Below are positions 1-10,082 of a stretch of DNA of 64,000 nt, one piece after another (position 1 is the first letter of the stretch; every line of letters begins with the position of its first letter). The notes below the pieces were generated by a model. It was not told the origin of the DNA. It saw only the letters and a list, made by a program, of their open reading frames with translations, and ran no database searches. The position numbers and the translations under genes are program-made. This DNA comes from an uncultured Alphaproteobacteria bacterium. GTDB taxonomy: Bacteria; Pseudomonadota; Alphaproteobacteria; HIMB59; GCA-002718135. The stretch is from NCBI GenBank assembly GCA_902590695.1, contig CACIXR010000004.1, positions 62,001-126,000 on the forward strand. Reading direction: 5' to 3'.

Positions 1-26
1 CTAAAATACATTACAAGTACTAATTA

Positions 27-929
27 ATGCTAAGGATAGGATTAATTGGTTGTGGTAAATGGGGAGAGGTTGTTGCTAACGAAATACAAAAACACCGTTT
101 ATTTAATTTAGCATCAGTAGTTTGTAATAAAGAATTTAAATATGATGGAGATTTTGTACTTTTAAATAGAATTAAAGAATCTGTAAATAAAGAAATTAAT
201 GATTGTTTATATGTTGCAGCTTTACCTTCCACAAATATGGAGGTTGTAAAATTAGCAAGTAAGATAAATATGCCACTAATTATTGAAAAACCTTCTGTAA
301 ATAATTATTCTCATGCTTTGCAATTGAGAAAATTAGTTAAAGATAAAAATTTGATAGTTTTTCCAAATACAACAAATTATTTTTCAGAGACTTATAAAAA
401 AATTAAATTTTTTGTTGATACAAATTTAAATAATATTGAAAAATTAACAATTTTTGAGGGGGGATTTGGGCCTTTTAGAGAAAATATACATCCAATATGG
501 GATTGGGGATATCACCCACTTTCTTTAATTTTACTATTATTTAAAGATTACAAATTTAGTAACTTTCAAATTTCAGAAATTAAAAATAGTTTACTAGATA
601 GTAAAAAAATAGTCTCACGTTTTAATTTTAAAATTAATGAAAATATCAATGTCAAGTTAGTAACTGGAAATTTTTTTAAAACAAAAAAAAGAATATTAAA
701 AATTTATTTAAAAAATAATCAGTATTATTTATGCGATATGATTGAACATAAATTGTATTTTAACAATAAAAACATACATAAGAATAATGTAAGTCCTTTA
801 AATTCTATTTTAAATAATTTTTATTTAGATATAAAAAATAAAGATAATAATCTTAGTAAAGATTTAATGGATATATCATGTCTTGTAACAGAAATATTAG
901 AGAAATTTTATCCTTATAATAGAAATTAA
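27..929 (+). CDS. Gfo/Idh/MocA-family NAD(P)-dependent oxidoreductase
   Basis: A 300-residue protein with an N-terminal Rossmann fold: GLIGCGKWG at about residues 5-13 is the dinucleotide-binding loop, and IIEKPS near residue 90 is the EKP motif typical of the Gfo/Idh/MocA family. These enzymes oxidise or reduce sugars and sugar nucleotides in the cytoplasm. The second half is rich in Asn, Lys and Ile and less conserved. Its stop overlaps the next start by one base (TAATG), so the two are co-transcribed. With a polytopic membrane protein next door and glycosyltransferases 7 kb away, a role in polysaccharide or nucleotide-sugar modification is likely, but the substrate cannot be read from the sequence. 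Confidence 0.8.
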   Translation: MLRIGLIGCGKWGEVVANEIQKHRLFNLASVVCNKEFKYDGDFVLLNRIKESVNKEINDCLYVAALPSTNMEVVKLASKINMPLIIEKPSVNNYSHALQLRKLVKDKNLIVFPNTTNYFSETYKKIKFFVDTNLNNIEKLTIFEGGFGPFRENIHPIWDWGYHPLSLILLLFKDYKFSNFQISEIKNSLLDSKKIVSRFNFKINENINVKLVTGNFFKTKKRILKIYLKNNQYYLCDMIEHKLYFNNKNIHKNNVSPLNSILNNFYLDIKNKDNNLSKDLMDISCLVTEILEKFYPYNRN

Positions 930-2431
930 TGAGTATAGTGATTATTAATGCTTTTATTTATCCATTAGCAACTACAATAATTTTATTAAGTATTTTTGGG
1001 TATGGTAAGGTTATTAATAATTTTTTTTATAAAGATTTATTAAATTATCAATTAAGAAACTTAATTCTATTCCAGGGATTAATTTTTACTGGCTTATTTT
1101 CAATAATAGTAAATATTTTTTTTCCTTTAAAAGATTATTATTCTATTTGTATAATTATAATCGGTTTATTTTTTTATTTTATCAATTTTTCAAGAATAAA
1201 TTTGAAAAAGGAAATTAATTTTATTTCAATAGTTGTAATATTCTCTTCTTTTCTAGCAATTTATGCCGGTGTTAACGATGATTTTGATTATCATTTAAAA
1301 ACAATCAATAATTACAAAAATTATAATTTATTTGAAATTATACATGGAAGACAAGTAAGCTATAATTCATTTTGGCTATTCTTACATTCAATCTTTTCAA
1401 TTGATAAGTATATAGCTTCATTGTTTATTCTTGGATCACTTATATTCACTATTGCTATTTATGATCTATTTTTCTTATTAAAAAAAAGTTTTAAGGAAAA
1501 TAAATTTATTTTATCTACGATTTCTTTTTTCTTTCTGATTTTTCTTTTAGGTGTACAAAGCAAATTTAAAGATTTTGGCACAGACTTACCAGGTGCAATT
1601 ATTTCTTTTTATATATTATTTATAATTGTAAATGAGTTTTTTTATAAAAAAGAAATATCAAAAAATATATTGATTTTTATAATTTTACTTTCCAGTTTCG
1701 TTTTTGTTATTAAATTAACAAATGTATTAATATTGTTTTTCTTAATTATATATATTTTTAAAATAAATTTGCTTTCAATAAATTTTAAAAATATATATTT
1801 ACCAATTCTTCTAATTCTTTTATGGTTTTTTCAAAATCTAATAATTAGTGGTTGCCTTATTTGGCCAATTGAAACTACTTGTTTTTACAATATAGAAAAT
1901 TCAGCGAACGAATTTGCAATGATAGAATCTTTTGCAAAGGGTGACTCAATTGGTGCCATGAAAACAGATAATATTGAATGGATAGGTATATGGTTTAGCG
2001 CTCACTCTAAAAAAATTTTTGAAACTTATGCTTTATTTTTTCTAATATCAATATCGCCTTTAATAATTAATTTTTTTATAAAAGATAAATATATTAAGAA
2101 TAATAATATTTTAGAAATTTATCTTTATAAATTTAGATACTACGAATTACTAATAGTGATTATTATTTCTAATTTAGTTTGGTTTTTTAATGCACCAGCA
2201 TATAGATTTGGTTTATTTTATAATTCGATATTGATTATTTTCATTTCGATACCTCTTTGGTTAAATATTTTTTCAAAGAATAAAGAATTGACATATAAAT
2301 ATTTAAAGTTCTTAATAATTCTAATATTTATATATTTCACATATGAAAACATCTTTAAGATAAAATGGTATTTTGATAGATATGAAATTTGGCCGCCAAT
2401 TATTAATGGTGAGCTAATAAATAGAATTTAA
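929..2431 (+). CDS. polytopic membrane protein, possibly polysaccharide-related
   Basis: About 500 residues, mostly Ile, Leu and Phe, with roughly ten to twelve predicted membrane helices. I do not recognise the family with certainty. A loop near residues 115-150 (a D-D-F-D-Y-H stretch followed by Y-N-S-F-W) has acidic and aromatic residues placed as in the first external loop of some GT-C type or O-antigen-related integral membrane proteins. It is translationally coupled to the upstream oxidoreductase and ends one base before the stop of the convergent lepA. Surface glycan assembly is a guess from neighbours only. Confidence 0.7.
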   Translation: MSIVIINAFIYPLATTIILLSIFGYGKVINNFFYKDLLNYQLRNLILFQGLIFTGLFSIIVNIFFPLKDYYSICIIIIGLFFYFINFSRINLKKEINFISIVVIFSSFLAIYAGVNDDFDYHLKTINNYKNYNLFEIIHGRQVSYNSFWLFLHSIFSIDKYIASLFILGSLIFTIAIYDLFFLLKKSFKENKFILSTISFFFLIFLLGVQSKFKDFGTDLPGAIISFYILFIIVNEFFYKKEISKNILIFIILLSSFVFVIKLTNVLILFFLIIYIFKINLLSINFKNIYLPILLILLWFFQNLIISGCLIWPIETTCFYNIENSANEFAMIESFAKGDSIGAMKTDNIEWIGIWFSAHSKKIFETYALFFLISISPLIINFFIKDKYIKNNNILEIYLYKFRYYELLIVIIISNLVWFFNAPAYRFGLFYNSILIIFISIPLWLNIFSKNKELTYKYLKFLIILIFIYFTYENIFKIKWYFDRYEIWPPIINGELINRI

Positions 2432-2432
2432 A

Positions 2433-4235
2433 TTATTTCTCATTCATTTTTAGAGCATTTAAAAATGTGTTTTGTGGAATATCTACTTTTCCAAATTGTC
2501 TCATTCTTTTTTTACCTTTTTTTTGTTTATCTAATAGTTTGTTTTTTCGGGTAACATCACCACCATATAATTTTTGAGTAACATCTTTTCTAAAAGATGC
2601 TACAGTTTCCCTTGCAATTACTTTACCTCCTATAGCTGCTTGGATAGCAACCTTAAATTGTTGTCTTGGAATTAAGTCTTTTAGTCTTTCACATAATGCT
2701 CTCCCTCTTTGCTCAGATCTATCTTTGTGAACAATTAAAGATAATGCATCAACTGGGTCCCCATTAATAAGTATGCCTACTTTGACTAAATTATTAACTT
2801 CATAACCTGTAATTTCATAATCAAAACTTGCATACCCTTTAGTAATTGATTTTAGCCTATCATAAAAATCGAAAACAACTTCATTAAGTGGAAGTTTATA
2901 TTCAACAAGTGGTCTATTACCTGCATAACTCATATTTAATTGGATACCTCTTTTAGAAGTACACAGTTCTAAAACAGATCCTAAATATTCTTCAGGTACT
3001 ATTATTGTAGCCTTTATCCAAGGTTCAGAAATATTTTCAACTTTTACTGGATCAGGCATATCTGTGGGGTTATGAAGATTTGTAATGGAACCATCTTTCA
3101 TTAAAATTTTGTAAACAACTGATGGCGCAGTAGTTACAAGTTCTAAATTAAATTCTCTTTCAAAGCGATCTCTGATAATTTCTAAGTGTAATAGACCAAG
3201 AAAACCGCAACGAAAACCATAACCTAAAGCAGGACTTACTTCTGGCTCATAAGAAAAACTTGAGTCATTCAATGCAAGTTTAGACATACTATCACGCATA
3301 TGTTCATAATCATCAGAATCAACAGGGAACATGCCACAAAAAACTACTGGTTGAGATGGTTTAAAACCTGGAAGAACTTCTTCTGTTGGAAGTTTATCAT
3401 CTGTTATCGTGTCACCAACTTTACAATCAGAAACACTTTTAATGCCAGAGTTTATGAAACCAATTTCCCCTGGTCCGAGTGTATCAACTTCAGTTGCCTT
3501 AGGGGAAAATACTCCTACTCTGTCAATTGTGTAAGTGGCGCCCGTTGCCATAAATCTAATTTTCTGACCTTTTTTAAGCTCTCCATTTATAACTCTTACA
3601 AGTACAACAACACCAAGATAACTATCATACCAACTATCAACCAGCATACATTTTAATTCTTTATTTATTTCACCTGATGGGGAAGGCAGAAGTGTTATAA
3701 TTTTATTTAATAAATCTTCTATTCCATTGCCAGTTTTCGCTGAAACTAAAGAAGCATTTTCAGTTTCAATACCAAGAACTTCTTCAATTTGTAATTTTAT
3801 TTTATCTGGCTCAGAAGAAGGTAGATCAATTTTATTTAAAACAGGTAAAATTTCATGATCATTATTAATTGCTTGATAAGCATTTGCTAGTGTTTGAGCT
3901 TCTACACCTTGTGTAGAGTCTACTATTAATAATGATCCTTCGCATGCAGCTAAAGATCTTGATACTTCATAGGAAAAATCTACGTGACCAGGTGTATCCA
4001 TAATATTTAGTATATAAGTTTTGCCATCTTTGGATTTGTAAGAAAGTCTAACTGTTTGAGCCTTTATAGTAATACCTCTTTCTCTTTCTAACTCCATTGA
4101 GTCTAGAACTTGTTCTTTCATTTCTCTATCAGTTAAACCTCCACAAAACTGAATTAATCTATCCGCCAATGTAGATTTACCATGATCTATATGTGCAACA
4201 ATTGAGAAATTACGAATAGAACTTAGTTCTGTCAT
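2433..4235 (-). CDS. lepA: elongation factor 4 (LepA), ribosomal GTPase
   Basis: LepA/EF4 binds the ribosome and hydrolyses GTP; it is linked to back-translocation and to ribosome assembly under stress. The 600-residue length is normal. The G1 loop is AHIDHGKST (about residues 14-22), G3 is DTPGHVDF and G4 is NKIDL. EF-G-like domains II, III and V follow, and the LepA-specific C-terminal domain ends in a basic segment (residues 560-600). It is the last gene of the infC-to-lepA run; its ATG overlaps the stop of pheT. The family more often sits beside lepB, so the link to pheT is a local arrangement. It ends one base from a convergent gene, leaving no room for a hairpin terminator. Confidence 0.97.
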   Translation of the reverse strand: MTELSSIRNFSIVAHIDHGKSTLADRLIQFCGGLTDREMKEQVLDSMELERERGITIKAQTVRLSYKSKDGKTYILNIMDTPGHVDFSYEVSRSLAACEGSLLIVDSTQGVEAQTLANAYQAINNDHEILPVLNKIDLPSSEPDKIKLQIEEVLGIETENASLVSAKTGNGIEDLLNKIITLLPSPSGEINKELKCMLVDSWYDSYLGVVVLVRVINGELKKGQKIRFMATGATYTIDRVGVFSPKATEVDTLGPGEIGFINSGIKSVSDCKVGDTITDDKLPTEEVLPGFKPSQPVVFCGMFPVDSDDYEHMRDSMSKLALNDSSFSYEPEVSPALGYGFRCGFLGLLHLEIIRDRFEREFNLELVTTAPSVVYKILMKDGSITNLHNPTDMPDPVKVENISEPWIKATIIVPEEYLGSVLELCTSKRGIQLNMSYAGNRPLVEYKLPLNEVVFDFYDRLKSITKGYASFDYEITGYEVNNLVKVGILINGDPVDALSLIVHKDRSEQRGRALCERLKDLIPRQQFKVAIQAAIGGKVIARETVASFRKDVTQKLYGGDVTRKNKLLDKQKKGKKRMRQFGKVDIPQNTFLNALKMNEK

Positions 4236-6625
4236 TAGTTTCTTATAGAAGCATCAAACGATTTAGATATTTCATCAATTATTTTATTTGATAATTCCTC
4301 AATTTCTTGATCATTGAATGTTTTATCTAGAGGTTGCAGCAATACCCTAAAAGCAATACTTTTTTTATTTTCTGGAAGTTTATCGCCATCATAAACATCA
4401 AATATTGTAACTCTTTGAATAATATTTTTATCTATTTTTTGTACTTTTTTGATTATCTCATTAGCCTTAACTTCTTTTGGGAAAAGAAATGCGAAATCTC
4501 TTTCAACCATTTGATAAGGATTATTAACAAAACCACCTTTAGAAGAAGATTTATTTTCTTGAAATTGTGAAATATTATCTAAAAATATTTCAAAACCAAA
4601 TACCTTGATATTAACATCCATTGTTTTTAAAAGAATTGGATGTAATTCTCCAAAATTAGCTATTTTATTTTTACCAAGCCTTAAAGAAGATGATTTACCT
4701 GGATGATAAATTTTACCTTGTAATTTTTCATATAACAAATTATCTATTGGTACATTCAAATTAGCTAAAATAGAAAATAAATCAGCTTTAATATTAAAGA
4801 CATCAGTATTTTTTTTATTTGATAACCAATTTTGTTCATCAGATGAACCATAAGCTATAGCAGTAGCAACATTTTCTTGTTGGTCAGGTAGTAATTTAGA
4901 AAAATTTGGACCTACTTCAAATATTTTTGCTCTTAGATACATTCTAGATTTATTTTGATTAATTGCTTCTAATAAATTTGGAAGCGTAGATGGTCTCATC
5001 GTATTTAAATCGGTACTTATAGGATTTTTTAAACTAATTATTTCATCTGATGTAATTTTTGCATTATTTTCATCCATAAATGACCAAGTTACAACTTCAG
5101 AATATCCATTCAGAGCAATAGTTTTTTTACTTTTATAAAAAGTTTTTGTTTTGGTATTTAAAATCTGCTTTTTTTCTTCTTGATTAGTTACTTTTTTAAG
5201 AGGAATTTTATTATAACCATAAATTCTAATTATTTCCTCTACTATATCTGCCTCACCAACAATATCTGGTCTAAAAGTAGGAATTTGAATTTCAAATTTT
5301 GATTTTTTTTTGTTAACAGAAAAACCAAGTGAAACTAGAATTTTTTCTTGTTCCTCATTAATGATTTCTATTCCACCAAAAGTTTTCACTTTATTTGTAT
5401 CAAATATAAATGGTTTACTTTTTTCTATATTAATTTCTGAGGAAACGAACTCGCTTACTTCACCTCCACATAATTCTAAAATCATTTGAGTTGCAGCATC
5501 TACACCCCAATAGATGGAGTCAGTATCTATTCCTCTTTCAAAACGGTAACGTGCATCACTTTGAAGATTTAGTTTTCTTCCAGTTTTAGTAACAGAAACC
5601 GGATCAAATAACGCAACTTCAAGAAAAACATTTTTGGTTTCCATACTACAACCACTATCAAGGCCGCCCATGACCCCACCAATTCCATGAAGTTTATTTT
5701 CATCATCAGAAATTACAATCATATCACTGTCACTTTGATAATTAATTTCATTTAATGCTAAACATTCCTCATTTTTCTTAGCTAATCGCATTGTTAAATT
5801 GCCAGACACTTTATCAGCATCGTAAACATGAAGTGGTCTTCCTAAATCAAAGGTAATATAATTTGTAATGTCAACAAGAGCTGAAATGGGTCTTAATCCG
5901 ATTGCAGTTAATCTATCTTGAAGCCATTTAGGGCTTTCTACATTTTTGACATTTTTAAAATATCGACCTGCTACTCCAGGACATAGATTATTATTTTGAA
6001 ATTCTTTTTTCCAAGTAATTGGGCTTTTAAATGATTCTTTAACTTTTTTATAATTTATGTCTTTTAATTTACCAATTCCTGCTGCCGCTAAATCTCTTGC
6101 GATACCTCTGACCGATAAACAGTCAGATCTATTTGGTGTTAAATTAATTTCAATAACAGGTTCATCTATTGTAAAAATTTTACTAAACAAATCACCAATT
6201 TTATAATTATCTTTTATTTCAATAATTCCATCGTGTTCGTCAGAAATACCCATCTCTCTTTCTGATACAAGCATTCCACAAGACTCAACTCCTCTTATTT
6301 TGGTTTTTTTTAGATGTAAGTCCGTACCAGGAATATAACTATTTTCTGGTGCAAAAATACCCAGCATCCCCTGTCTTGCATTTGGAGCGCCGCACACAAC
6401 TTGAAAATTTCCATTTATTGTTTCTACCTGACATACTTTAAGCTTATCTGCATCAGGGTGTTTTTCTGCTTTTAAAACTTTAGCTACTGTAAAATTCTTA
6501 AATATTTCTGATTTATCTTCTACACTTTCAATCTCTAAACCAATATTGGTTAAAGTATCTGTTATGGTATTTAAATTTTCAGAAGTATCTAAATGATCTT
6601 TTAGCCAGTCTAATGTAAATTTCAT
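4235..6625 (-). CDS. pheT: phenylalanyl-tRNA synthetase beta subunit
   Basis: The beta chain of the alpha2-beta2 enzyme that charges tRNA-Phe. The length of 796 residues is typical. Domains in order: an OB-fold tRNA-binding domain (residues about 40-150, with [11 protein letters not shown]), the B3/B4 editing domain (about 210-380, ending near the FERGID stretch), B5, a catalytic-like core, and a C-terminal ferredoxin-fold anticodon-binding domain (from about 705, starting near [11 protein letters not shown]). Start and stop overlap pheS and lepA by one base each, so production of the two synthetase chains is translationally coupled. Confidence 0.97.
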   Translation of the reverse strand: MKFTLDWLKDHLDTSENLNTITDTLTNIGLEIESVEDKSEIFKNFTVAKVLKAEKHPDADKLKVCQVETINGNFQVVCGAPNARQGMLGIFAPENSYIPGTDLHLKKTKIRGVESCGMLVSEREMGISDEHDGIIEIKDNYKIGDLFSKIFTIDEPVIEINLTPNRSDCLSVRGIARDLAAAGIGKLKDINYKKVKESFKSPITWKKEFQNNNLCPGVAGRYFKNVKNVESPKWLQDRLTAIGLRPISALVDITNYITFDLGRPLHVYDADKVSGNLTMRLAKKNEECLALNEINYQSDSDMIVISDDENKLHGIGGVMGGLDSGCSMETKNVFLEVALFDPVSVTKTGRKLNLQSDARYRFERGIDTDSIYWGVDAATQMILELCGGEVSEFVSSEINIEKSKPFIFDTNKVKTFGGIEIINEEQEKILVSLGFSVNKKKSKFEIQIPTFRPDIVGEADIVEEIIRIYGYNKIPLKKVTNQEEKKQILNTKTKTFYKSKKTIALNGYSEVVTWSFMDENNAKITSDEIISLKNPISTDLNTMRPSTLPNLLEAINQNKSRMYLRAKIFEVGPNFSKLLPDQQENVATAIAYGSSDEQNWLSNKKNTDVFNIKADLFSILANLNVPIDNLLYEKLQGKIYHPGKSSSLRLGKNKIANFGELHPILLKTMDVNIKVFGFEIFLDNISQFQENKSSSKGGFVNNPYQMVERDFAFLFPKEVKANEIIKKVQKIDKNIIQRVTIFDVYDGDKLPENKKSIAFRVLLQPLDKTFNDQEIEELSNKIIDEISKSFDASIRN

Positions 6626-7683
6626 TATAGCCCTGATCGTGTTTGATTATCTAAAATACTAAAACCATAATGGTCCAACCATCTATAATTTGGATCAAAA
6701 AAACTTCTTAAATCTGTAATACCATATTTAAGCATCGACAAACGTTCAATTCCCATACCAAAAGCAAAACCCTGATACTGTTTTGAATCAATATTACAAT
6801 TATCTAAAACTACAGGATTGACCATTCCACAACCCAATATTTCTAACCATTTATCTCCTTCACCAATTTTTATTTTATTATTTACTTTGGTATAAGCTAC
6901 ATCCATTTCTGCACTAGGCTCGGTAAAAGGAAAATAACTAGGACGAAAACGATATTGTAAGTTTTTTACTTCGAAAAATTCTTCTAAGAAGGAAACGAGT
7001 GTTGATTTTAAATCAACCATAGTAGAACTTGTATCAACAACTAAACCTTCTACCTGATGAAACATAGGAGCATGTGTAGCATCTGAGTCACTTCTATAAG
7101 TTCTGCCAGGAACAATAATTTTAATAGGTGGTTTTGTGTTGAGCATAGTTCTCACTTGAACAGGGCTAGTATGGGTTCGAAGAACATTTTTGTCTCCGTT
7201 GTCCTGAATATAAAAAGTATCCTGCATTTCTCTTGCTGGGTGATGTTCTGGTATATTTAAAGCTGTAAAATTATTAAAATCTGTTTCTATATCTGGACCT
7301 GTTTCCACTGCATAATTTAAATTTCCAAAAATTTCTATAATATTAAATATTGTTTGACTAATTGGGTGTATTTTTCCTTTTTCAGAAATATTAGGTGGTA
7401 AAGTAATATCAATTGATTCTAAATTAATCCTATTGGAAATTTCAATATTTTCAATTTCTGTTCTTTGATTTTTAATACCTTCTTCAATTTCTTTTTTAAT
7501 AATATTTAATTCCTGTCCTTTTGATTTTTTTTCTTCAATCGACAAAGAGCCTAATCCTTTTAAAGCTTCAGGTATTAATCCTTTTTTACCTAAATAATAT
7601 AATCGAAGTTTTTCTAAATCTTCAAAGGATTTTGAATCTTTAATTTTTTTTAGAACATCAATTTTATCTTCAGCAAATGCCAT
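6625..7683 (-). CDS. pheS: phenylalanyl-tRNA synthetase alpha subunit
   Basis: Catalytic chain of phenylalanyl-tRNA synthetase, 352 residues. An N-terminal coiled coil (residues about 1-90, K/E/I rich) contacts the tRNA; class II motif 2 is visible as GRTYRSDSDATHAPMFHQVEG, written here in two parts (GRTYRSDSDA and THAPMFHQVEG), and motif 3 as GFAFGMGIERLSMLKYG. The gene lies 29 bases behind rplT in the conserved rplT-pheS-pheT order and has no clear Shine-Dalgarno. Regulation by a phe leader peptide as in enteric bacteria is not visible. Confidence 0.97.
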   Translation of the reverse strand: MAFAEDKIDVLKKIKDSKSFEDLEKLRLYYLGKKGLIPEALKGLGSLSIEEKKSKGQELNIIKKEIEEGIKNQRTEIENIEISNRINLESIDITLPPNISEKGKIHPISQTIFNIIEIFGNLNYAVETGPDIETDFNNFTALNIPEHHPAREMQDTFYIQDNGDKNVLRTHTSPVQVRTMLNTKPPIKIIVPGRTYRSDSDATHAPMFHQVEGLVVDTSSTMVDLKSTLVSFLEEFFEVKNLQYRFRPSYFPFTEPSAEMDVAYTKVNNKIKIGEGDKWLEILGCGMVNPVVLDNCNIDSKQYQGFAFGMGIERLSMLKYGITDLRSFFDPNYRWLDHYGFSILDNQTRSGL

Positions 7684-7712
7684 TAATATCTATTATATTT
7701 TATTAATTAAAA

Positions 7713-8066
7713 TTATCTAGCAGATTGAGCTTTATCAACTAAAGCTTTAAAAGCCTCTGGCTGGTTAACTGCAAGATCCGCTAAAATCTTTCTATCTATT
7801 TCAATAGATGATTTTTTAAGACCAGATATAAATTGCGAATATGTTAAACCATGAAGTCGAACTCCAGCATTGATTCTTTGAATCCATAAACCTCTAAAAT
7901 CACTTTTTCTTTTTTTACGATCTCTATAAGCATATTGCATGCCTCTTTCGACAGCCTGAACGGCAACTCGAAAAACATTTTTTCTTCTACCGTAATAACC
8001 TTTTGCTCTTTTAATTACTTTTTTGTGTCTAGCTCTTGCTGTAACACCTCGTGATACTCTTGCCAT
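7713..8066 (-). CDS. rplT: 50S ribosomal protein L20
   Basis: L20 binds 23S rRNA early in large-subunit assembly and in several bacteria represses its own operon. The protein starts [16 protein letters not shown] and has the usual length of about 117 residues. The open frame extends 13 codons upstream into rpmI, but the ATG at 8064-8066 is chosen because the family always begins here and a strong ribosome-binding site precedes it. It follows rpmI by ten bases. Confidence 0.97.
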   Translation of the reverse strand: MARVSRGVTARARHKKVIKRAKGYYGRRKNVFRVAVQAVERGMQYAYRDRKKRKSDFRGLWIQRINAGVRLHGLTYSQFISGLKKSSIEIDRKILADLAVNQPEAFKALVDKAQSAR

Positions 8067-8070
8067 TGAT

Positions 8071-8078
8071 TTCCCCTT
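8071..8078 (-). promoter_or_regulatory. Shine-Dalgarno that fixes the rplT start
   Basis: AAGGGGAA on the minus strand, four bases before the ATG at 8064-8066. It overlaps the rpmI stop codon, which couples L35 and L20 synthesis, and it rules out the upstream in-frame ATG at 8105. Confidence 0.75.
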
Positions 8079-8277
8079 ACTTGTTGTATGGTAACATATG
8101 ATCAATCAAAGCAGAGTCACCTGGTGACATAATTGCAGATCTTTTAGTGTTACGAATAAATTTATTGGAACGTTTACTCATCCCATGCCTCTTTCCAGCA
8201 GGTTTAAATTTAATTTTACCAGTACCTGTTCTAGAAAATCTTTTTTTTAAACTACTCTTAGTTTTAAGCTTGGGCAT
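8077..8277 (-). CDS. rpmI: 50S ribosomal protein L35
   Basis: A 66-residue basic protein beginning [14 protein letters not shown] and containing [18 protein letters not shown], the standard L35 pattern. It sits between infC and rplT in the universal order. A ribosome-binding site (TAGGAG) lies about six bases before the ATG. The 102-base spacer separating it from infC carries a structured GC-rich element, listed separately. Confidence 0.97.
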   Translation of the reverse strand: MPKLKTKSSLKKRFSRTGTGKIKFKPAGKRHGMSKRSNKFIRNTKRSAIMSPGDSALIDHMLPYNK

Positions 8278-8305
8278 TACTATCTCCTATATTAAAAGTT
8301 TACCC

Positions 8306-8330
8306 GTTAGGCTGCCCCGCAGGCCATAAC
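8306..8330 (-). promoter_or_regulatory. GC-rich hairpin in the infC-rpmI spacer
   Basis: Read on the minus strand, GTTA-t-GGC-c-TGC-ggg-GCA-GCC-TAAC folds into a ten-base-pair stem with two single-base bulges and a GGG loop; three further pairs (C-G and two U-G) can extend the base. It is one of the most GC-rich patches among very AT-rich spacers and lacks a following T-run, so it is not an ordinary terminator. L20 is known to autoregulate rpmI-rplT through RNA structures in E. coli and in Firmicutes, so an L20 (or processing) signal is a reasonable inference. Confidence 0.55.
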
Positions 8331-8379
8331 AAGTTTGGTAGGCTTATACTGATAATTGAGTATTTTGCAATATGTAGAA

Positions 8380-8919
8380 TTATTTGGCAACTTGAGGGAC
8401 AAGTATCATCATTATTTGTCTTCCCTCAAACTTAGGAGCTACTTCGACTTTTGCATATTCTTCAACTTCTGAAGTTAGCTTTTTTAGAAGATCAAAGCCT
8501 AAATTTTGATGCTCCATTTCACGTCCTCTGAAACGCATAGAGACTTTAACTTTATTACCACCACCTATAAATTTTGAGAGTGCTTTAATTTTAACATTAT
8601 AATCGTGCGTATCAATGCCAGGCCTCATTTTAATCTCTTTGACTTCAATTGTTTTTTGTTTCTTTTTTGCTTCTTTCTTACTTTTTTGCTCTCTGTATTT
8701 TAATTTACCATAATCTATAATTTTACAAACTGGTGGATTAGCTTCAGGGGACACTTCAACTAAATCAAAACCTTCATCTTCTGCTTGAATTAAAGCTTCG
8801 CGAATGCTTAATATCCCCATTTGTTTTCCACTACTAGAGATTAGTCTGACTTCACTTGCAGTAATCTGCTCGTTTATTCTTGGACCAGTATCTTTCTTTG
8901 TTTTGAAGTTTACAGCCAA
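8380..8919 (-). CDS. infC: translation initiation factor IF-3, non-AUG start
   Basis: IF-3 keeps ribosomal subunits apart and checks start-codon pairing. The 179-residue protein has the N-domain (RINEQITASEVRLI ... GILSIREAL), a lysine-rich linker near residues 80-95, and the C-domain (EIKMRPGIDTHDY, RFRGREMEH). No ATG is available: an in-frame TAA lies at 8938-8940 and the only plausible starts before the conserved protein are TTG (8917-8919), ATC just before it, or ATA. No purine-rich ribosome-binding site is evident. In E. coli infC starts with AUU, which lets IF-3 repress its own translation; a similar control is likely here. First gene of the infC-rpmI-rplT-pheS-pheT-lepA run. Confidence 0.95.
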   Translation of the reverse strand: MAVNFKTKKDTGPRINEQITASEVRLISSSGKQMGILSIREALIQAEDEGFDLVEVSPEANPPVCKIIDYGKLKYREQKSKKEAKKKQKTIEVKEIKMRPGIDTHDYNVKIKALSKFIGGGNKVKVSMRFRGREMEHQNLGFDLLKKLTSEVEEYAKVEVAPKFEGRQIMMILVPQVAK

Positions 8920-8942
8920 GATTATATAGAGATTGAGTTAAA

Positions 8943-9003
8943 GCTATTATTTAATAGCATATTAGGAAATTAAGTCTTTTGTCATATTTTTTTAGGATAT
9001 AAT
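8943..9003. promoter_or_regulatory. divergent spacer: palindrome and possible -10
   Basis: The 155-base gap between divergent infC and a glycosyltransferase gene holds GCTATT-ATTT-AATAGC (8943-8958), a perfect six-base inverted repeat, and a consensus TATAAT at 8998-9003 on the plus strand. No good -35 lies at the right distance from this -10. The palindrome would sit in the infC leader or act as an operator; this is inference. Confidence 0.3.
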
Positions 9004-9074
9004 CTCAAATGAGTTTAAATTCAAGGGCTGATTTTAAAAATATAAACTGTTTTTTAAGTTATTAAATACACTTT

Positions 9075-10082
9075 ATGAAAATTTGTTTAGTTAGAAATGA
9101 TAAAATGGGAGATATGATCCTTACTCTTCCAGTTGTTCAAGGACTAAAAGAAGTTAATCAGGATTATAAAATTGATATTGTATGTTCTAAAAAAAATCAA
9201 AAAATATGTAAAAACTATAAATCTATTAACAAAATTTTTTTACTTCAAAATAAATTTTATCAAGTCTTAAAAATAATTTCAAAATTAAGAAATGAAAATT
9301 ATGATTATATTTTCACATTTAGTCCTGGTATAAGCAGTATATTAATATCAATTTTTTCTAAAAGTAAAATAAAGTCATTGTTAATTTTTAAATCTCGATA
9401 CAAAAATAATTACATGAGTAAATTTTTTGATAAAATTTTAGGTAAAATCTTTTTTACTCACTGCTTAATTATCGATCGGCAATTAAGATATTCAAAAAAA
9501 ATCCCAATTCATCAAACAGAAATTATGATGGAGTTGGTTACTAAAAATGGATTAAATTATAATAATAATGCAGAGATTAAGAATGAATTTAGATTTAATA
9601 AAATAGAATTAAGTTCTAAAAAATTATGCTTAATTCATTTATCTTCAAAATGGATCAATAAATATTTTTCAGAAGAAAACTTTATCAACCTATTAGACAA
9701 TCTTAAAAAATTAAAAATCAATATAGTAATGACAACTGATGGAACATCAAAAAATGTATTCTATGAAATATTTAAAAAATATGAGATTATTACTAATGAA
9801 GAGTTTGAAAATCTTAAAAGTATAAATAATGTTTTAATCTTAGATCAATTAAATTTTGATAATTGGACATCAATAATAAATTCTTCAACATATGTACTTA
9901 CACCTGAATGTGGATGCACACATATTGTATCACTTTCTGAAGCGAAACTTTGTGTTATTTATGATTCAGATAATGTTCCAGGTATGATTGCAGAAGAATA
10001 TGCACCGTGGAAAAAAAAATATACTAAACTATTCTCTAACAACCAAAATTTAGAAAAAGAATTAATTTCATTTATTAATTAA
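9075..10082 (+). CDS. glycosyltransferase family 9 (heptosyltransferase-like)
   Basis: 335 residues in the two-Rossmann (GT-B) layout of LPS heptosyltransferases: an N-terminal MKICLVRNDKMGDMILTLPV segment and a C-terminal nucleotide-sugar region near residues 270-310. The usual D-T/S-G-P-x-H motif is changed to P-E-C-G-C-T-H, so it is a divergent member and may use another sugar. It presumably adds a core-oligosaccharide sugar to lipid A on the inner membrane. It converges on the next GT9 gene and the two overlap by 15 bases at their 3' ends. Confidence 0.8.
   Translation: MKICLVRNDKMGDMILTLPVVQGLKEVNQDYKIDIVCSKKNQKICKNYKSINKIFLLQNKFYQVLKIISKLRNENYDYIFTFSPGISSILISIFSKSKIKSLLIFKSRYKNNYMSKFFDKILGKIFFTHCLIIDRQLRYSKKIPIHQTEIMMELVTKNGLNYNNNAEIKNEFRFNKIELSSKKLCLIHLSSKWINKYFSEENFINLLDNLKKLKINIVMTTDGTSKNVFYEIFKKYEIITNEEFENLKSINNVLILDQLNFDNWTSIINSSTYVLTPECGCTHIVSLSEAKLCVIYDSDNVPGMIAEEYAPWKKKYTKLFSNNQNLEKELISFIN

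Noticed and set aside
8067-8105. Longer N terminus for L20 starting at 8105
   Set aside because: It would overlap rpmI, has no family support, and a strong ribosome-binding site precedes the inner ATG.
9009-9065. 18-codon frame upstream of the first GT9 gene
   Set aside because: Length expected by chance, no ribosome-binding site, no recognisable content.
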